Shown: positions 36,661-50,119, counted from the stretch's first letter. The stretch: DNA of 64,000 nucleotides from Nephrocerus scutellatus (GCA_947095585.1 OX352762.1:115536930-115600929), one strand, 5' to 3'. Notes: a model not told the origin generated them from the letters alone. Numbers and translations: made by a program.

Positions 36661-38290
36661 AATTTCGATCCGTACCCGAGGCTTGTATTAGTTTCAATAA
36701 TAAATTATTTGAGTTGAGTGGTGATTGGCCAACCATAACCTAGATAGGAGTTGTGGTGAGATCGGCTAAGGACGTGACTGTCTATAATCGCATCGTCCTC
36801 ACCGTTTGTCATCCGATATTCATCTCATAGACTTCGAAAACTATGGTTGGTTTCAGATTATTTTTACATGTAATTCTCTTTGCAACTCCACCGTTCTGGG
36901 TGCTAGGCGTATCTTTTGCCATCACTATTCATATCAGCGACTCCCAAAACGACACAAATATTGGTCATCTCATGTATGTCACTCACTACCCTTTGCCAAC
37001 TCACGCGAACTTGCGAGAACCTCAATAACCGCAATGCCCTAAAAATCTCCCTTATCGATAAAATCTCTGTCTGATACATGCCAGTCGAGTAAGGAAGCCA
37101 TTGTATATATAGCAATAGCAAAAGTGAATGACCGCTTGTGTGCAGGTGTCTTCTCTGTTAATTGGCATCGGTCTTATCCTTTGCACAGGTATGTATGCAT
37201 TCCAGCAACATAATATAAATTTGCATTTTCAAATAGAAATCGCAACTTTTACCGAATAAAAAAACGCAAAAAAAAACCACCAACAATATACAGACCAAAG
37301 ATAAAGATTGCAGTTCAGTCAACCTGATGTAAAATGAGATAGAAATCTTGTTATTTCTGGCATAAACATGGTCTTATGAGCAACAACAACAACAACAACG
37401 AAATCATCGGCTCATTCACTGTTGTCGTATTTGACAACATGTAGCATGTCAAAATATTGTGTTGTTTTCGTCCAGTCGAGAAACCGCGCTCAAGTAACAA
37501 AGCTAAAGTGAAAATGTCAGATTTGAAACTTGCTCTGACTGGCTGGCTGGCTGGCTGGCTGACCGTACAGAAAACTTCGTACTTTGTAAATCAAAAATTT
37601 ACTGAATAAATTACATATCAGGTGAGCATCACGTACAGCGCAGGCGTACACTACCTGTGTTGAGCAATCGACCGACACAACGCAACACGACGCATTAACG
37701 AAAGTTGCTCTGATTTCTGATGAATGTCAGCTGTCGATATATGCTGATGAAGTTGCGATTTGGCAGTTGGTAATTGTTTCGTACCATCCGGATATATATT
37801 GGTTGTTGTTTTGTTTTTGTTTTGTAGTTTGAAGGCGAAATGCAGCTAGTTTGCAAATATGAAACATGTTTTTGGATTTACACCGTAAAACGATCGTATG
37901 TGTAATATGTACCTACAGCTAGCAACTAGTAACGACAGGCAACAGCTGATGAGATATGCACAGAGATTTTATCTCGGCATGCAGTAAGCTCTCAATAAGT
38001 TTTCATCCCATGCACAGCACACTCTTTCAGTCATTGAGGCGTTTAAAAAAAAAACGATTACTTTACAATATCTGTTGCAGTCAATGAGAGTGTAGCTCCA
38101 TCAAATATTGATACTTGATATGTAATATAAATATTTTTCAAAAATAAATGATAAGACCCTGTATAATCATCAACATGCTCCCTGAGGTAGATAGTCTTCA
38201 ATTTAAGGTTCAATCTACTTTCTTTGTAATACTTTTTTTTATGTTTCTTAAAACTTATATATAAACGTGTGACTGATATTAAATTGTTTA
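36661..38290. other. No gene recognised; (GGCT)n tract
   Basis: A GGCT repeat lies at about 37541-37561 and a CAA repeat near 37381-37399. The 129-codon frame at 38447-38058 (-) shows no domain and crosses the hairpin described next. Nothing else seen. Confidence 0.45.
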
Positions 38291-38300
38291 AAAATGAATT

Positions 38301-38376
38301 GTTTTTAACTGCAAGTATTAGGACCCTACCTACTTTGGCTGCCACTAATTGGGTCCCAATATTTGCAGTTAAAAAC
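38301..38376. ncRNA. Strong 26-bp-arm hairpin, candidate small RNA precursor
   Basis: The arm at 38301-38326 (GTTTTTAACTGCAAG..., ending GGACCC) is complementary to 38351-38376 (GGGTCCC..., ending TTAAAAAC) over 26 bp, with one G-U wobble and one A-C mismatch, around a 24-nt loop. Size and shape resemble a microRNA precursor, but pairing does not continue outside the arms, and a small palindromic insertion is equally possible. No family recognised. Confidence 0.4.
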
Positions 38377-38990
38377 ACATGAATTATAAAGCTTAAAGTC
38401 AATGCTCGCTGTACCACCCACACCACGTCTTTACACCATTCAACCAACTTAAAATTAATTGTTCATTCTCTTATAAGGTAGCCAGGTGTTCATATTTTTA
38501 TCTGTCAAATGGATATTCGCATAAAATCATCAAACTCTGCTGTTATTACGTGTTGTGTCTCAATTAGCAAACCAACAAGCGCATGCGTAAATTGCTTTTG
38601 CGCAGCTTGTACTCTTGTCGAACAACGTCAAGTTGTTTATTGAGTGAGAGGCGTTTTGACTGCACCCTGTCCGGTTAAATTACAATAAATGTATATCTCT
38701 GCTTTGGATTGAGAGTGAGGCACAGCTCAAAAAATGTAAATTTTACAGAAGAAATGCTGATATTGGTATTATTATAGTATTTTATTTATACAGTACTACC
38801 TCGATAACGTGAACTATCAAAACAAGAGCCTGTTTGCATTTTAGAGTTCCTTACATTACTGGAATAATTTTTTTTTTCAACTTAAAATAAGAAAATATAA
38901 AATAAAAATACGAACTATGTATTGAGAGGCGTTCAGCCATCAGCAGAATAGGGGGAATAACACAGAATGCTATAGAATTGCAGGTGACCG
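38377..38990. other. No gene recognised
   Basis: AT-rich sequence without recognisable coding or repeat structure. Confidence 0.4.
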
Positions 38991-38999
38991 TAACTATCT

Positions 39000-39980
39000 C
39001 TGACTGGTGGAAGTGCGATCAAACCTCCACGTGGTGGTCGCCGGTAGTTTTCCTCCAATACAGGAAAAGCAGAATGATCGGGCTAGTCCCTTCAAAGTAA
39101 GGTTGGCGCGAGGACAATAACCTTATTATTACGGAACCCAAAATCAGCCTCGGATACACTGATAAACGACGACGACCACGGCAACGAAAACGGCTAAACG
39201 ATTTAAGCATTTTCTCATGGAACGTTCGTTCACTTTATAGAGCTCGAGATGCACAGCAGCTTGCCGATAAATAAATAAATAAATGAACTGCTATCCACCC
39301 TTCGCGTGAGGAGGCTTATTTAAAAACATAAACCGCATAAACGAACACGCATCTACATATGATTCCCCAGATGATAAAAAATAATACTTCTTTGAATCAG
39401 TCGAACGGGAGCTCCACGCCTGCCAGATTTGAGCCAACAGGGCTGCCCTTCGCAACGAAGAGACCAGAAACAACTAAGGTCAAGCGAGAGGACTCGCCCT
39501 AAATTTAGGCAGAGTAAGTCCTTGGGCTGACCTTAAGACCTTAAGAATACTGTCATTAGTACTGACTCCATTTTAGGTAGTAGTCGTAGAGATTGTAACG
39601 ACTGGTTCGATGACGAATGTAAGCTAGCGACTGAACGTAAGAATGTTGCGTACCGAGCAATGCAACAATCTCATTGAACGCGGGCAGACGATGATGAGTA
39701 TAAAGAGCCGAGAAGATAGGAAAAAACAGTTCACTGGCAAAGGAAAGCAGCCTGGGAGGAGAATATCGTCCGTGAACTAGAACAGTACAGAGAGCAAGGA
39801 CCAAACCCGGCGCGGAAGTTCTACCAAGGAGTTCCCGGTATGACGCAATATACACCGCGTTGCACATACTGCAAGGTCAAAGAGGGTAGTCTGATCACGG
39901 ATATTAAAGGCATCTTAGAGCGATGAGAAGAGCACCTCTAGATTTACACAGTTAGGCAGATGATGGAAAAATGCCTAAAG
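39000..39980 (+). mobile_element. Decayed LINE (RTE-like), endonuclease start and linker
   Basis: At 39165-39270 the + strand reads RRRPRQRKRLNDLSIFSWNVRSLYRARDAQQLADK: basic N-terminus and the SWNVRSL start of an EEP endonuclease. After a gap, 39600-39900 carries the endonuclease-RT linker (WFDDECKLATERKNVAYRAM, then KFYQGVP, in shifted frames). Most of the endonuclease is missing, so the copy is internally deleted as well as shifted. Confidence 0.75.
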
Positions 39981-40084
39981 TTTTAAAACTCAACTATATA
40001 CGATATATATACCGTATACGACCGTTATCGTGCCATCTTAACTGACTTTTTATTCCCTACAATGGACTTCGTAACTAAAAGCTT

Positions 40085-40130
40085 CCGCACCCTCGACAGA
40101 CCGGTGCGGTCCAATGCCGAGTTTTAGGAT
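40085..40130 (-). mobile_element. Short 3' SINE fragment
   Basis: The phrase CGACAGACCGGTGCGGTCCAATGC matches the 3' body of the SINE family in - orientation. Neither head nor (ATT)n tail is seen. Confidence 0.5.
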
Positions 40131-43010
40131 AAAAGCTTATAATTCCGTAAAATGTTGAAATAATAATAACTTCATATTTAGACTAAAAAGTTTGAATAAT
40201 GGACTGTTGTATTACATAAAATTAATTCATATTTTATTATTGTTATAACTATTTGCACCTATTTTTTGTTCATGTGTGCATTTCACCACAATGTGATTCT
40301 AGTTGCATTTTCCTTTCACTTATACACTTTATTACGACTACGAGTAAGGAAATGAAAAGCTATAAAGAAGCTATTGAAATTAATTTCACCTTTTCCACGT
40401 ATACAAGTAAAACCATAGAAGCTCCTGCGAAGTGCTCTACAGACTGACTTATGACGGAAATTAGTTCCAAGAAATTTACGATTACAAAACAAAAAGAGCG
40501 ATTTTTTTGTTGTGTAGATTAATATTAGATAGTTGTCCAAGCGACGACATACGAGTACTTGCGGTGGAAATTAATTACCGTGAGAAATGGAAAATCTCGC
40601 AAAGAATAACTGCATTTCCTTCTGCTCCAAATACTCTGAGTATTGATGCAATGTGACATTTTAAAAGGCATGTGCATGTTCATATACATAACGTGATGTA
40701 TAAACGCTTTGGAATACGTAAACTTTTCTCTTCCAGCATCTATGCAACACTCCGAGGATTGCTAGTTTTCTCGTTTATATTTGCGCTTATCACTGCAATA
40801 AACATGCACTGCAACGATTACCATACAGATACACTTCAACTTGTTTTGCATCAAGCCATCAAGCAACAACAACTTTTCAATTAAAATTAAAAGTGATAGA
40901 TAGCAAAAGCTATCAATGAGCAGTGAGTGCGTTGAGAAAAGTGGAATTGCCTACTACCGCCACCCGTGGTTTGAGTGCGTGATGTTGTAACTCTGCATAT
41001 TATGGTGATGTGTTCTGCAATTCGCACGAGGGTACGAGAATTACCCATAAGTCCAGAGTGCAATCTTTTCTGGATAAAAGCTAAGTCTTAATTCATCTGG
41101 AAATGACAAAATTTAAGAACAACCCGATCATCTGTCCACTGTAGCACTTAAGGTACAGAGAAAATAAATTCGAATACGAACGCTAAACACTCGCTGCATT
41201 AGCAATTGAAATCGCTACGATAATCTTGTTGAAAGTGTAACCTTGTCACTGATCTTGCCAATCAACGGACTAAGCAAACATCAAAACGCCACAGAAATTG
41301 AGCGATTAGCGCGTAGTTTTGCACAAGATCTACACAAGCAGACAGGAAAGAGAGGAAAAACTGCTTTACACTAATCACCGATCACCGATCACACATATGG
41401 CATTATAAAGACCGATCAATTGCGATTAACTTTTTAATAAATATTAAATTCATTGAAAGACTTGAAGAATCTGGACTGCTAGGAGCGCTGAGACTTAAGC
41501 TTACATGGTGGAAGTATAATCTGCTGGGCAACGGAGTAGTGCTTTATATAATGACCAAAATGGTGCTAGGAGTGCAAGTACAACAGACACGATGATGATG
41601 CTGCTGCTGCCTACCTATCTCTCATGTATGCCTTGTCATAAATGTCTGTAATCCCTTGATGGTTTAAGAGATCCAAGAGTGATGCACAAGAGCAAAGACA
41701 TCGAAATCATTGCATAAACTTACAAACTACATTGACAGCGGACACTCTACGGTAGTGCGTATTATATACCTACAAGATTAACGATCGAATGTAGGTTAAA
41801 AGGATATTCCTAACACGTCACACAACAGTTGACACACTGACATATGGTAATAATCAAGTCATCAGTGGATGATGTACCTTTTGTGCCAAGGAAAGTGTTG
41901 CTGACAAAATTCACTGCAAGATCAGTTGTTCAAATCGAAATGACGACATCCACAATCCCAATAGACATTATGATTATTTGCTTCTTTTTGTTTGTTGTTC
42001 TCCAAAGTCAATAGAAATGTATTTTTAATTAAAATAAATTAATTTATTGCTAAGGCTTTTTCACATTTCGCTTCTTCACCCGCATGATGTCCACAGGAAA
42101 AAAATTCAATAAAAAATCGAATCCAAAAAAATAAGCTGTTCCAGTCGATTAAACATCGTTTTTTGTTGTGTGTCTCCACCACTCACTCACTCGAACACGA
42201 CATCTGATCAAATGATGGACGGACCAGACAGACAGTGAATCCCCGCGGTCACAGCTCAACTCCATTCGCATGTGACTGGTGACTTCAGTTGACTTGTAGC
42301 AGTTTGTCATTTCATGTTTAGTCGCAGGAACGCCAAGAATATAAAACGTGAAATTGGAAAACAATTGAGAGGCAGATATTGGACAAAAAGCGAATTGACC
42401 AAAACAATACGAATCATCTTCATCGGTCGTCCCCTCCTTTACTGTTTGTGTCGGTCGCTTGTCCTACAAATGTATTCAAGGGAAACAACAGTTTTTTTTC
42501 TAGTACTTTAGTATTTTAAAAGCAGACTGCGGTAGTCTTAAACAACGCGGGGAGAATGAATTTGAAATGTAAAGGGTGTTCTACGGAAAAGAACATATAG
42601 ATATAATATTAAAACATAGACACACAAAACATATAGAGATAATATGAGACATGAAGTTACTGGAAGAAAGAGATTCAAAAGAGGTAAAAGGAAGCAGTTT
42701 CAAGTGGGAGTTTATTGGAATCTACCCTAACATCAATTTGACATAGCTTTTAGAAGCTAGGAATTAGTCGAAATGCCCTCTGACGAATTCTATGCAATGA
42801 TTTTATTTTGGTTTCATAAAATATTCAGTTGACACAATATCTTCCCTAAAAATTCTATGCATGCCTCGAGGTATAAAAGCCAATAAGACCTTACAGCTTC
42901 TTAGTTATAATCGTGATTTTCGTAAAAAGATCGCACATTTGTTAGAGAAATAATTGGTGAGGCTCAATAAAACGTCTTTTGTGCATAAATATATTTATAT
43001 TATCAATTTA
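40131..43010. other. No gene recognised
   Basis: Small frames without domains on both strands; a short CCGATCA repeat near 41382-41395. No TE protein seen. Confidence 0.45.
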
Positions 43011-43012
43011 TG

Positions 43013-43350
43013 TACGAGGGTGAATTGAAAGAAGAATAACAAAGACTATGAATCCTACAAAATGCTTTTATTTCTAAACATAATCACCTTAAAGATTAAT
43101 GCTCTTCTTCCATTTTGTCTTGAAGATCGAGGGTGTATTGAAAAGTTCCCGAATTAATCAAGAAAGAAGCTTACAACATGCTTTCTGTTTCTCAACACAA
43201 TCACCTCTGAGTTCAATGATGTTCCTCCTTCTAGTCTCAAAAGGTCGATAGTTAATTGAAAAGTCTGCTGCCTGACCAAGAAAGAAAAATTGGAAGTTTA
43301 CAAAATGCTTTTATTTTTCCGGTTTTAAAAAAGGCTTCCTTGAGGCCCAC
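43013..43350. repeat. Three tandem ~115-bp units with mariner-end-like sequence
   Basis: CGAGGGTG(A/T)ATTGAAAAG-type text starts units near 43015, 43128 and 43245 (steps 113 and 117). Each continues with AAGAAAGAA, ACAAAATGCTTT and TTTCTCAACA(C)AATCACC text. ACGAGGGT...TGAAAAGT is reminiscent of mariner terminal repeats; a tandemly amplified element end is my reading (inference). Confidence 0.65.
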
Positions 43351-43925
43351 AAAAAATATGTCTTCTGCAGCTTCGATCTATTTATTCATCCCATATCTTT
43401 CTTTTGTGTTGGGGAACATAGTTTTTTCAAGTATTTTGTACTCGAAATACGTTTAAAAACAAATCTTTAAGCCATTACCTATTTCGAAACCTTTGGATCT
43501 ATCTCACTTAAATCTTATTTACACACATGTGCACACTTGTAATAGCACTTAATTATCTCCCAGCGACCTTGTTAGTATTTAGGGCATGTGTCACATAGCC
43601 GATTCTCTGGCTATTCTAATAAATACCTACTTCACGCATTTAATGACTCCTGAACAGCTTACCAACTAAGCACTTCTGATGGTAAGGAAAGTCCGCAATC
43701 CGCCTTAGTTTTGAGGGTATACAACAAATTATCCTCCAGAAGTCCATAGATGAGTCGACTTCTTGGTTAGTGAATATATTAAGAAGTTTCTTACGACTTA
43801 ACTATGTTCCCTGAAGCTGGAGAAAAGAGAGAGACAGAAGGGGTCATAAATCTGTCAAAGATTTAGGACCTCTTAGTGTATTATTGTTTTTAATGAAAAC
43901 AATGGAACGAAATTTAGACTACGAC
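43351..43925. other. No gene recognised
   Basis: AT-rich sequence with no recognisable domain before the LINE to the right. Confidence 0.4.
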
Positions 43926-43929
43926 ATCA

Positions 43930-45540
43930 GATTAATTTTCGTAAATACCTTCATTCCTAAATTAAAGGTAGATATACGGAGACGGCCCTCCATGCGGTGG
44001 TGCGCACCATTGAGCACCCCCTTCATTATAAACATTACAATCTTACCGCCTTCCACGACATAGAAAGAGCTTTCAACATTGTCCACATTACAGGCATTCA
44101 GGAAGCTCTGACTAACTTGGGGGTAGAGATACTCATAAAACAATGGATCCATGGTGGGTAACAGGAAAATTAATGTAAATCTGGGGAGCAGTAACATCAC
44201 CAAATCAGTCAACAGAGGCACTCCCCAGGGAGGAGTAATTTCGCCTTTAATGTGGCTGATAGTTACAAACAACCCATGGAAAGGGCTGTTAAGCAGGTTT
44301 AGCTCCTAGGCAACGAGCTGTAGTCTAGCGGTTAACTCTAGCAAAACTGAAATTGTTTATAGTTCATGACTAAGTTCAAAAAACCTAATTTCACCCTCTT
44401 CAAGCTCAACTTACACTTACCACAGACCTATCCTAGATAAGAAACTCAGCTGAAAGTTCAATATAGAATTTAGGGCTAAGAAAACATTTATGTCTTTATA
44501 TGCTAGTAACACACCATCGGTAAGAAATGGAGCCTGCACCCGATGATGGCTCTATGGCTGTACACAGTGGCGTTACGTCCTATTCTAATAAATGGATTGC
44601 TAGTTTGGTAGCCGGCGATTACTAAGAGACTAAGTATAATACAAAGATCAGCCAGTGTTGGTATAACTGGAGCACTGCGGTCCTGTCCTACCTTAACACT
44701 ATTCTGAGAAATGGAGTCGCCGCTGGTGTATTTTCAAAAAAACTTAATCTTTCAAGATACTACAAGCTGCCTCACTCAGCGGTGATCCCAGCAATTAGGA
44801 AGGCATGCAGGGCACTTGCTTACAAACCGCTATCTAGGGTTGGCATATGCGTAGATATCCAATCTGCAATTAATGGCATTATTTGCGACTAGCAATTACT
44901 CAAAACTTGTCAGGCAGTGCCAAGCTAAAAGTATAGACCTAACCCTAGTGTGTGTACTGGCTCACAGAGACATTAACAGCAATGAGCAAGCGGAAGAACT
45001 GGCAAAGGAGTGGCTAACATTGGACACCGACTACATATTATGTAAATTGCGTTCCGTCAGAGAACGTGTTATCACCTTTGATACCATTAAGGCTCAATTC
45101 CGGTGGAATGACTTAAACAACTGGACTGCATCGAGGGAGATGTGGCCTTCTTACAATAAAAATAAATCTACAGAGCTAATCTCCAGATCACGTAAATATA
45201 TTTCCAAGTCATTGCCATAATCACTGGCCATTTACCGGTGGGCAGCCACGCAGCCAAACTGCGAATCCCGCATAATATATTTTTAAGAAGTTTCAGGGAT
45301 GTTAATGAGAGAGAAACTTTCATTCACTATCTCTGCAAATGACAGCCCTGACGGGCTTCCGACACCACAAATTAGGAAAAGTTTTCTTTGCCGACCTAAG
45401 GGACCTTTCGGAGTGTCGGATAACCGATCTGATCTCGAATGCTACAGGTGGGTTATAATCATTTTCAAATACCTATCACTTCATTGGGTCTGTTGTTGCG
45501 CAATCTAGCGCTCTTTGAGGCCCTCGCTAAGGGGTGCGCA
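43930..45540 (+). mobile_element. Decayed LINE (+), RT and RNase H, LOA-like
   Basis: In shifted + frames: RT block TETALHAVVRTIEHPLHYKH and AFHDIERAFNIVHI (about 43980-44080), RGTPQGGVISPLMW (44214-44255), a thumb with NSSKTEIVY (about 44335) and ILDKKLSWKFN (about 44430), and an RNase H end with LVCVLAHRDINSNEQAEELA (44940-45010), followed by the C-terminal region. It is related to but distinct from the copies on the - strand. Many stops; the catalytic YADD stretch appears deleted between the PQGG and NSSKTE blocks. Confidence 0.82.
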
Positions 45541-45559
45541 CCAACACTATACTTACCTA

Positions 45560-46260
45560 CCTACATACGTACCTCATATTTTGTCTTGCTACACTTTTAT
45601 ATGCTGAGTTTGTGTTAACGATCGCCAAAAACAACTGATCCATTATTCCATTAGGTCCCTTAATATATAAATATGGTCCTGTGTTTCTCGACTGCTGTCT
45701 GATATTTCCAGGGTCTTCTTCCATGGCTCTCCTTGGCTTCTAACATTTGATAGCAGGTGTGTAGCTGTAACAAATTTAACTTTTCCCTTTCTTTCGATTT
45801 GTAATTATCAGTCTTTTCTTTCCAGCTTTGGGTATTCTAGTTTCTGCCCATGCCCCTTCTGAAACAGATTGATTCATTTTCTCCATAAATCGGTTCCACC
45901 CTAACTACACCAGCTCCGGAGCTATTTTATCAGGCATAGCAGCTTCATATTGCATTTGGTATCCTCATCCTATTCTTCTTCTATTCTGCCATTCTCATAT
46001 TCGTCTTCCTTTTCCGTCCGTAAACGCGGCACATATGAGATTCCTATCTCATCCGGACTTATCTTATATCTGATGTTGAATTTCGCTTCATTGTGTTTGT
46101 GCCACGTATCTAGTACTTATTCTGTAATAAACTTTTCTCCATCCTAGTTTGTTCAAGTTTAATTTTGGTATTTTTCCCTAAAGTCTATGTATACAGCTTG
46201 GCGTACCGGAGATGTCCCGTTCCAATAAAACTGTAGTACGGTTTATAGTCATCATTTTGG
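45560..46260 (-). other. Possible retroelement remnant, unassigned
   Basis: On the - strand short phrases such as AWAETRIPKAGKK and KGKVKFVTATHLLS appear in one frame around 45870-45760, as from an old protein-coding element, but I cannot assign the family. The + strand frame at 45950-46147 is low-complexity Ser/Tyr text. Confidence 0.3.
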
Positions 46261-47965
46261 GCTCTACGCAACCCGGCTCGAGTCTTGGTCTCCCGTCTTA
46301 CGGCTTACTCACACGCTGTGAAAAATAATACGCCGTGTGAGATATGTAGCGAAAATACAACAACAACAAAAACAAACCGTAACAGAAAAAAACATTGTAT
46401 GTGTAATGAACTGACGAAGGTCATTTGGAACATTTGCAATTGATTCCACGGTAAAACGTATGTGGCAAGCTCTCGTAACTTGTTTAAGTACCCGTATGTA
46501 GGTAGAGCCTGGTAAATAGCTTGTGTTTTTGCTTGTAGCATGAAGCTTGCCTAATCATAATCGCGCTCAAAGTTGATCTGATTATGACTTTGTGTTTTAC
46601 ATTACAAACCCAATCGCCAAAAGCACAGACAAATTCATTACATATGAATATGAATGTACATAGGTATATAAGTTATTAATTAAAAAAAAATGTTTCTTTT
46701 TAAAAGTACACACAAGTACAGCGTACGGTAGAGCGCAAAAAACAATATCATCACCTGTGCGATCAGTGATTAATCGCATCTATACTAAGTGTACAAGTTC
46801 GTATATGCAGAGGGAGGTGTGTGTGTGTGTGGAGCGGTCAAGTTGGTTGTGTGTTTCCAACGCTCATAAATATGTTAAATATCTCGTCAAATGAGATTTT
46901 TATGCAATCAATCAACTTTTTCTGCTTGCGGTGCTGTGAGCCGAGCGAGCGAGAGCGATTTGTTGCATTTGCACTTAATTTTCAAGTTTTCTTTATCTTT
47001 TGCGGATGGTTGTTGGAAGACACAAACGCAGTTAGATAGATAGATACAGATAGATGCTATAATTGTATAAACAATGAACTAAGGTAAAAGTAATAACAAC
47101 AGCAACAACAAAGATTCAAAACTGAATAAAATTGCAACAAAAACCATGGGAAGCGTTAGACACATATACGCCGAGTACTAGAAGAGGATAGTTCGCGCAT
47201 AAACGGAAAGGAAAATGGAAAAGATGCAAGCTAACAACTTGCACTTGCACTAGGTCGTCTTAGCTAGATAGTCAACAAAGACGATGTGTAAGATTCCAAT
47301 TTTATTATGGCTGTAAGGTAAGGAAAACTGGCTTTCGACTTAGCGCTGCTGTCGAGGTAACTACTTTATAAAAATACGTAATTCAACAGTAGTTGCATCG
47401 GCTATACATTTAAGTCGCTCTGAAGTGTATAGTTTAGTGCGGCACCACCTTTCGTAAAAAATTGTAAATTTTTCCGCATGTCCCGATAGCTTGTTGTCAC
47501 GTTCGGTTGTCAAAGTCAAATCATATACTTGTTGTATTTTCAATATGAATACTCCTTGTACATATATTCATCGCAATATGTAAAGTGTAATATCGTTTTC
47601 TAGGATTAGATAGCTGATGTAACTAAAGATATGTAACTCACAAAACAATTTAATCCCCCTCTGTCCGTTCATTGCTTTGGCATACGCCATTTTGTAGATA
47701 ATTGAAAAAAAAAACACAAAAGTTTCAATTATTTTTTGCAACAAAGAAGCTAATTCTGCAACAATTACATATTAAGATGCATGCTGTGTCGACATTAGCG
47801 TTATACGAGTATGTTACGTTATGAGACAGCGGCGATTTCGTTGCGCAACCGTGTGGCAATGTTTTTGCATCTTGCATATCAGAAGAATTAACAGGTTTCA
47901 TATATGTATGGATTTCTGCGTTGTTTTGAAAAAATACTTTAGAAAAAATTTACTTGATTTTTCGA
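46261..47965. other. No gene recognised; (GT)n tract
   Basis: A GT tract lies at about 46817-46831 and an (AAC)n-like run at 47096-47110. Frames are short and without domains. Confidence 0.45.
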
Positions 47966-47969
47966 TATA

Positions 47970-48575
47970 CAGGGTGTTCCTTAATTCGTCATAATTTGGG
48001 AAATGATTCTTGGGTATATTCTAAGAAAAACCGTTCTACAGTAAGGGTCTATCTCCTAGCGTTTTGAGCTTAAAGCAAAAAAACCTTTTATTTTAATTTT
48101 ACCTACTGCAGCGGTTTTCCCAACTAACATAAAATCTATGGGTTTTTCCGCAAACTTGTAGGTGATTTTTATTTTTAATATTGTTACGTTCATAAGAAAA
48201 AAGTAATAAAACGTTATGTGTATTACGCATTTTCTGGAGAAAATTGACCTCAAAAATTAGCATGGGCAAGAAAACTGGAACAGGCATAAAAGTTGGATAT
48301 CTGAACACTCAAATACGATAACTACTTTATTTAAGCGCAGTTACAAAGACTAGTATTTCTTCTAAAAACAAAGTCCTAAATGAAGGTTCTACCGTTAGTA
48401 TTAATAGAGCAATTTCCGTTAACATTGGTCAGGCTACACCAAAGTAAGCTTTTCTTAAATCCCTAATAAATGATGTCAACATTGGAGATAAAGCCTTACT
48501 GTAGAAAGATTTTTTCTTAGAATATACCCAAGAATCATATCCCAAATTATCCTTCACGAATAAGGGGACAACCTG
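47970..48575. mobile_element. Foldback/MITE-like element, ~100-bp inverted ends, TATA TSD
   Basis: The left end starts CAGGGTGTTCCTTAATTCGT and the right end, reverse-complemented, starts CAGGTTGTCCCCTTATTCGT. The two ends then run in near-perfect inverted agreement through GATTCTTGGGTATATTC and TTCTACAGTAAGG for about 90-100 bp. TATA occurs directly outside both ends (47966-47969 and 48576-48579). The 606-bp element has no transposase-like frame, so it would be non-autonomous. TA/TATA duplication suggests mobilisation by a Tc1/mariner-like transposase (inference). Confidence 0.85.
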
Positions 48576-48889
48576 TATAGTGTGAGGTTGTACAATTGAA
48601 AACTTCCAAAAAAGAACTGTATCATGCAAAAGATGTCGAGGATAACCATTTCCATATATATTTCTCATATAATTTCCAACGTTATTTTATAAATCAATAT
48701 CCTTTGATTTTCGATAATTATAAAACATTTCTTGTGATCTTGCTTTGCTTTTAACACCAGAGCAACAGCTGACTTATTTTTCTAAACTTCGAAATATTAT
48801 GTAAATGAATAGTAACAGCCCACGTCACTAGCTCGCTCACGCACGCATGCATGCAGCAGCATTTCATTGATTCTCAAAATTTTTATATA

Positions 48890-49960
48890 TCAAGGTGGTT
48901 TTTCAATATGGACATAAGAATGTTTTATATAAATAAAATATAGAATAATTGTGTTTCCAGCTGAAATTTATTTCGATTATAGTACATATATTGCTTCTAA
49001 ATATGCAATTCTATTTTGTTCATATAACCACCCCAAGCATGTTTGCAGTGATCGATTCTTTGGAGGCAATTTTCCGACACTCTTCCACACATATCGTCAG
49101 GAACTTTGGCAAATACTCGTTCGATATTGTTCTGAGCTCCTCTAACGTTGTTGGCTTGTTGGCATAAGCCATCGACTTAACGTAATCCCATAAAAAGAAA
49201 ACCACAGCGTTAAATAGCGTAAGCGGACTGGCCATTTGACCAGACCATTTCTCATGATAACACGTTTAACAAACTTCTCCATCAATAGATCAATTGTTTG
49301 ACCAGCTGTGTGGCAATCTGGCACATATCACTGATGTCAAGTCTATCCAATTGCCAAAAATAGTCCTCCAACATCGCACGATAGCGAATTTCATTGACCG
49401 TAACATAGGGATCATTTTCAGCAACAAAACAACAACAAAACAACCAATCACACCTCCGGCACGAAATCCACACCAAACGGTCACTTTTTGTGGAAGTGAT
49501 GGATTCTCTTGAAGCACATGTGGGTTTGTTGCTGTCCAATAACGCAAATTTCGCTTATTGACAAAGGCGCATTAAGCTAAAAAAAAAACTTCATCGCTAA
49601 AGATGATTATTCGATGAAATTCAGGATTTTCTTTAAACTTTTGCAGAGCCCAATCGTTTCGGCTCTTTGAATGCTCAAAACCAACTGATTTGGCTTATTT
49701 TGAATTTAAGCACATAAGGCTGCGATATTTGCGGTACTTTAACCGGTGCGTTACCTCACTGGCACTGAAACATTTAATAGTGAATATGTTGACTCGAATT
49801 AATCCACTACAGCACGCACAGTGGTGGGACGATTATTACGACCGAAGTTGCAGTAAGTTGCGATCACCGACTAAGATATTTGGTAGTAATTTTTAATGAT
49901 TTTCAAACGTTTGCGAACTTGATCATGATAAAAACGTAATCCTTTACTGACGTCTTGACA
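48890..49960 (-). mobile_element. Relic mariner (DD41D-like group)
   Basis: From 49550 down the - strand shows RYWTATNPHVLQENPSLPQKV, TVWCGFRAGGVIGCF, then NEIRYRAMLEDYFWQLDRLD, VKRVIMRNGLVKWP, and FFLWDYVKSMAYANKPTTLEEL near 49200-49120. These are mariner transposase blocks, in several frames. The RNGLVKWP and FFLW(D)YVKS text resembles the rosa-type copy at 10.6-11.8 kb. The second Asp motif is destroyed. Ends not resolved. Confidence 0.75.
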
Positions 49961-50119
49961 TTGACAGATCTTTAAAAGGTTTAAGAGTGCGTTTGTATTA
50001 AAATATAACTTTGTTTGGTCCCTATTGGAAAACCCTTTTTTTCATTGTAAAACAATTGACATTTTATTAAATAATACAAAATATGGGCCCGTTTATTTTC
50101 GTGTAAAATTCCGATGTAA

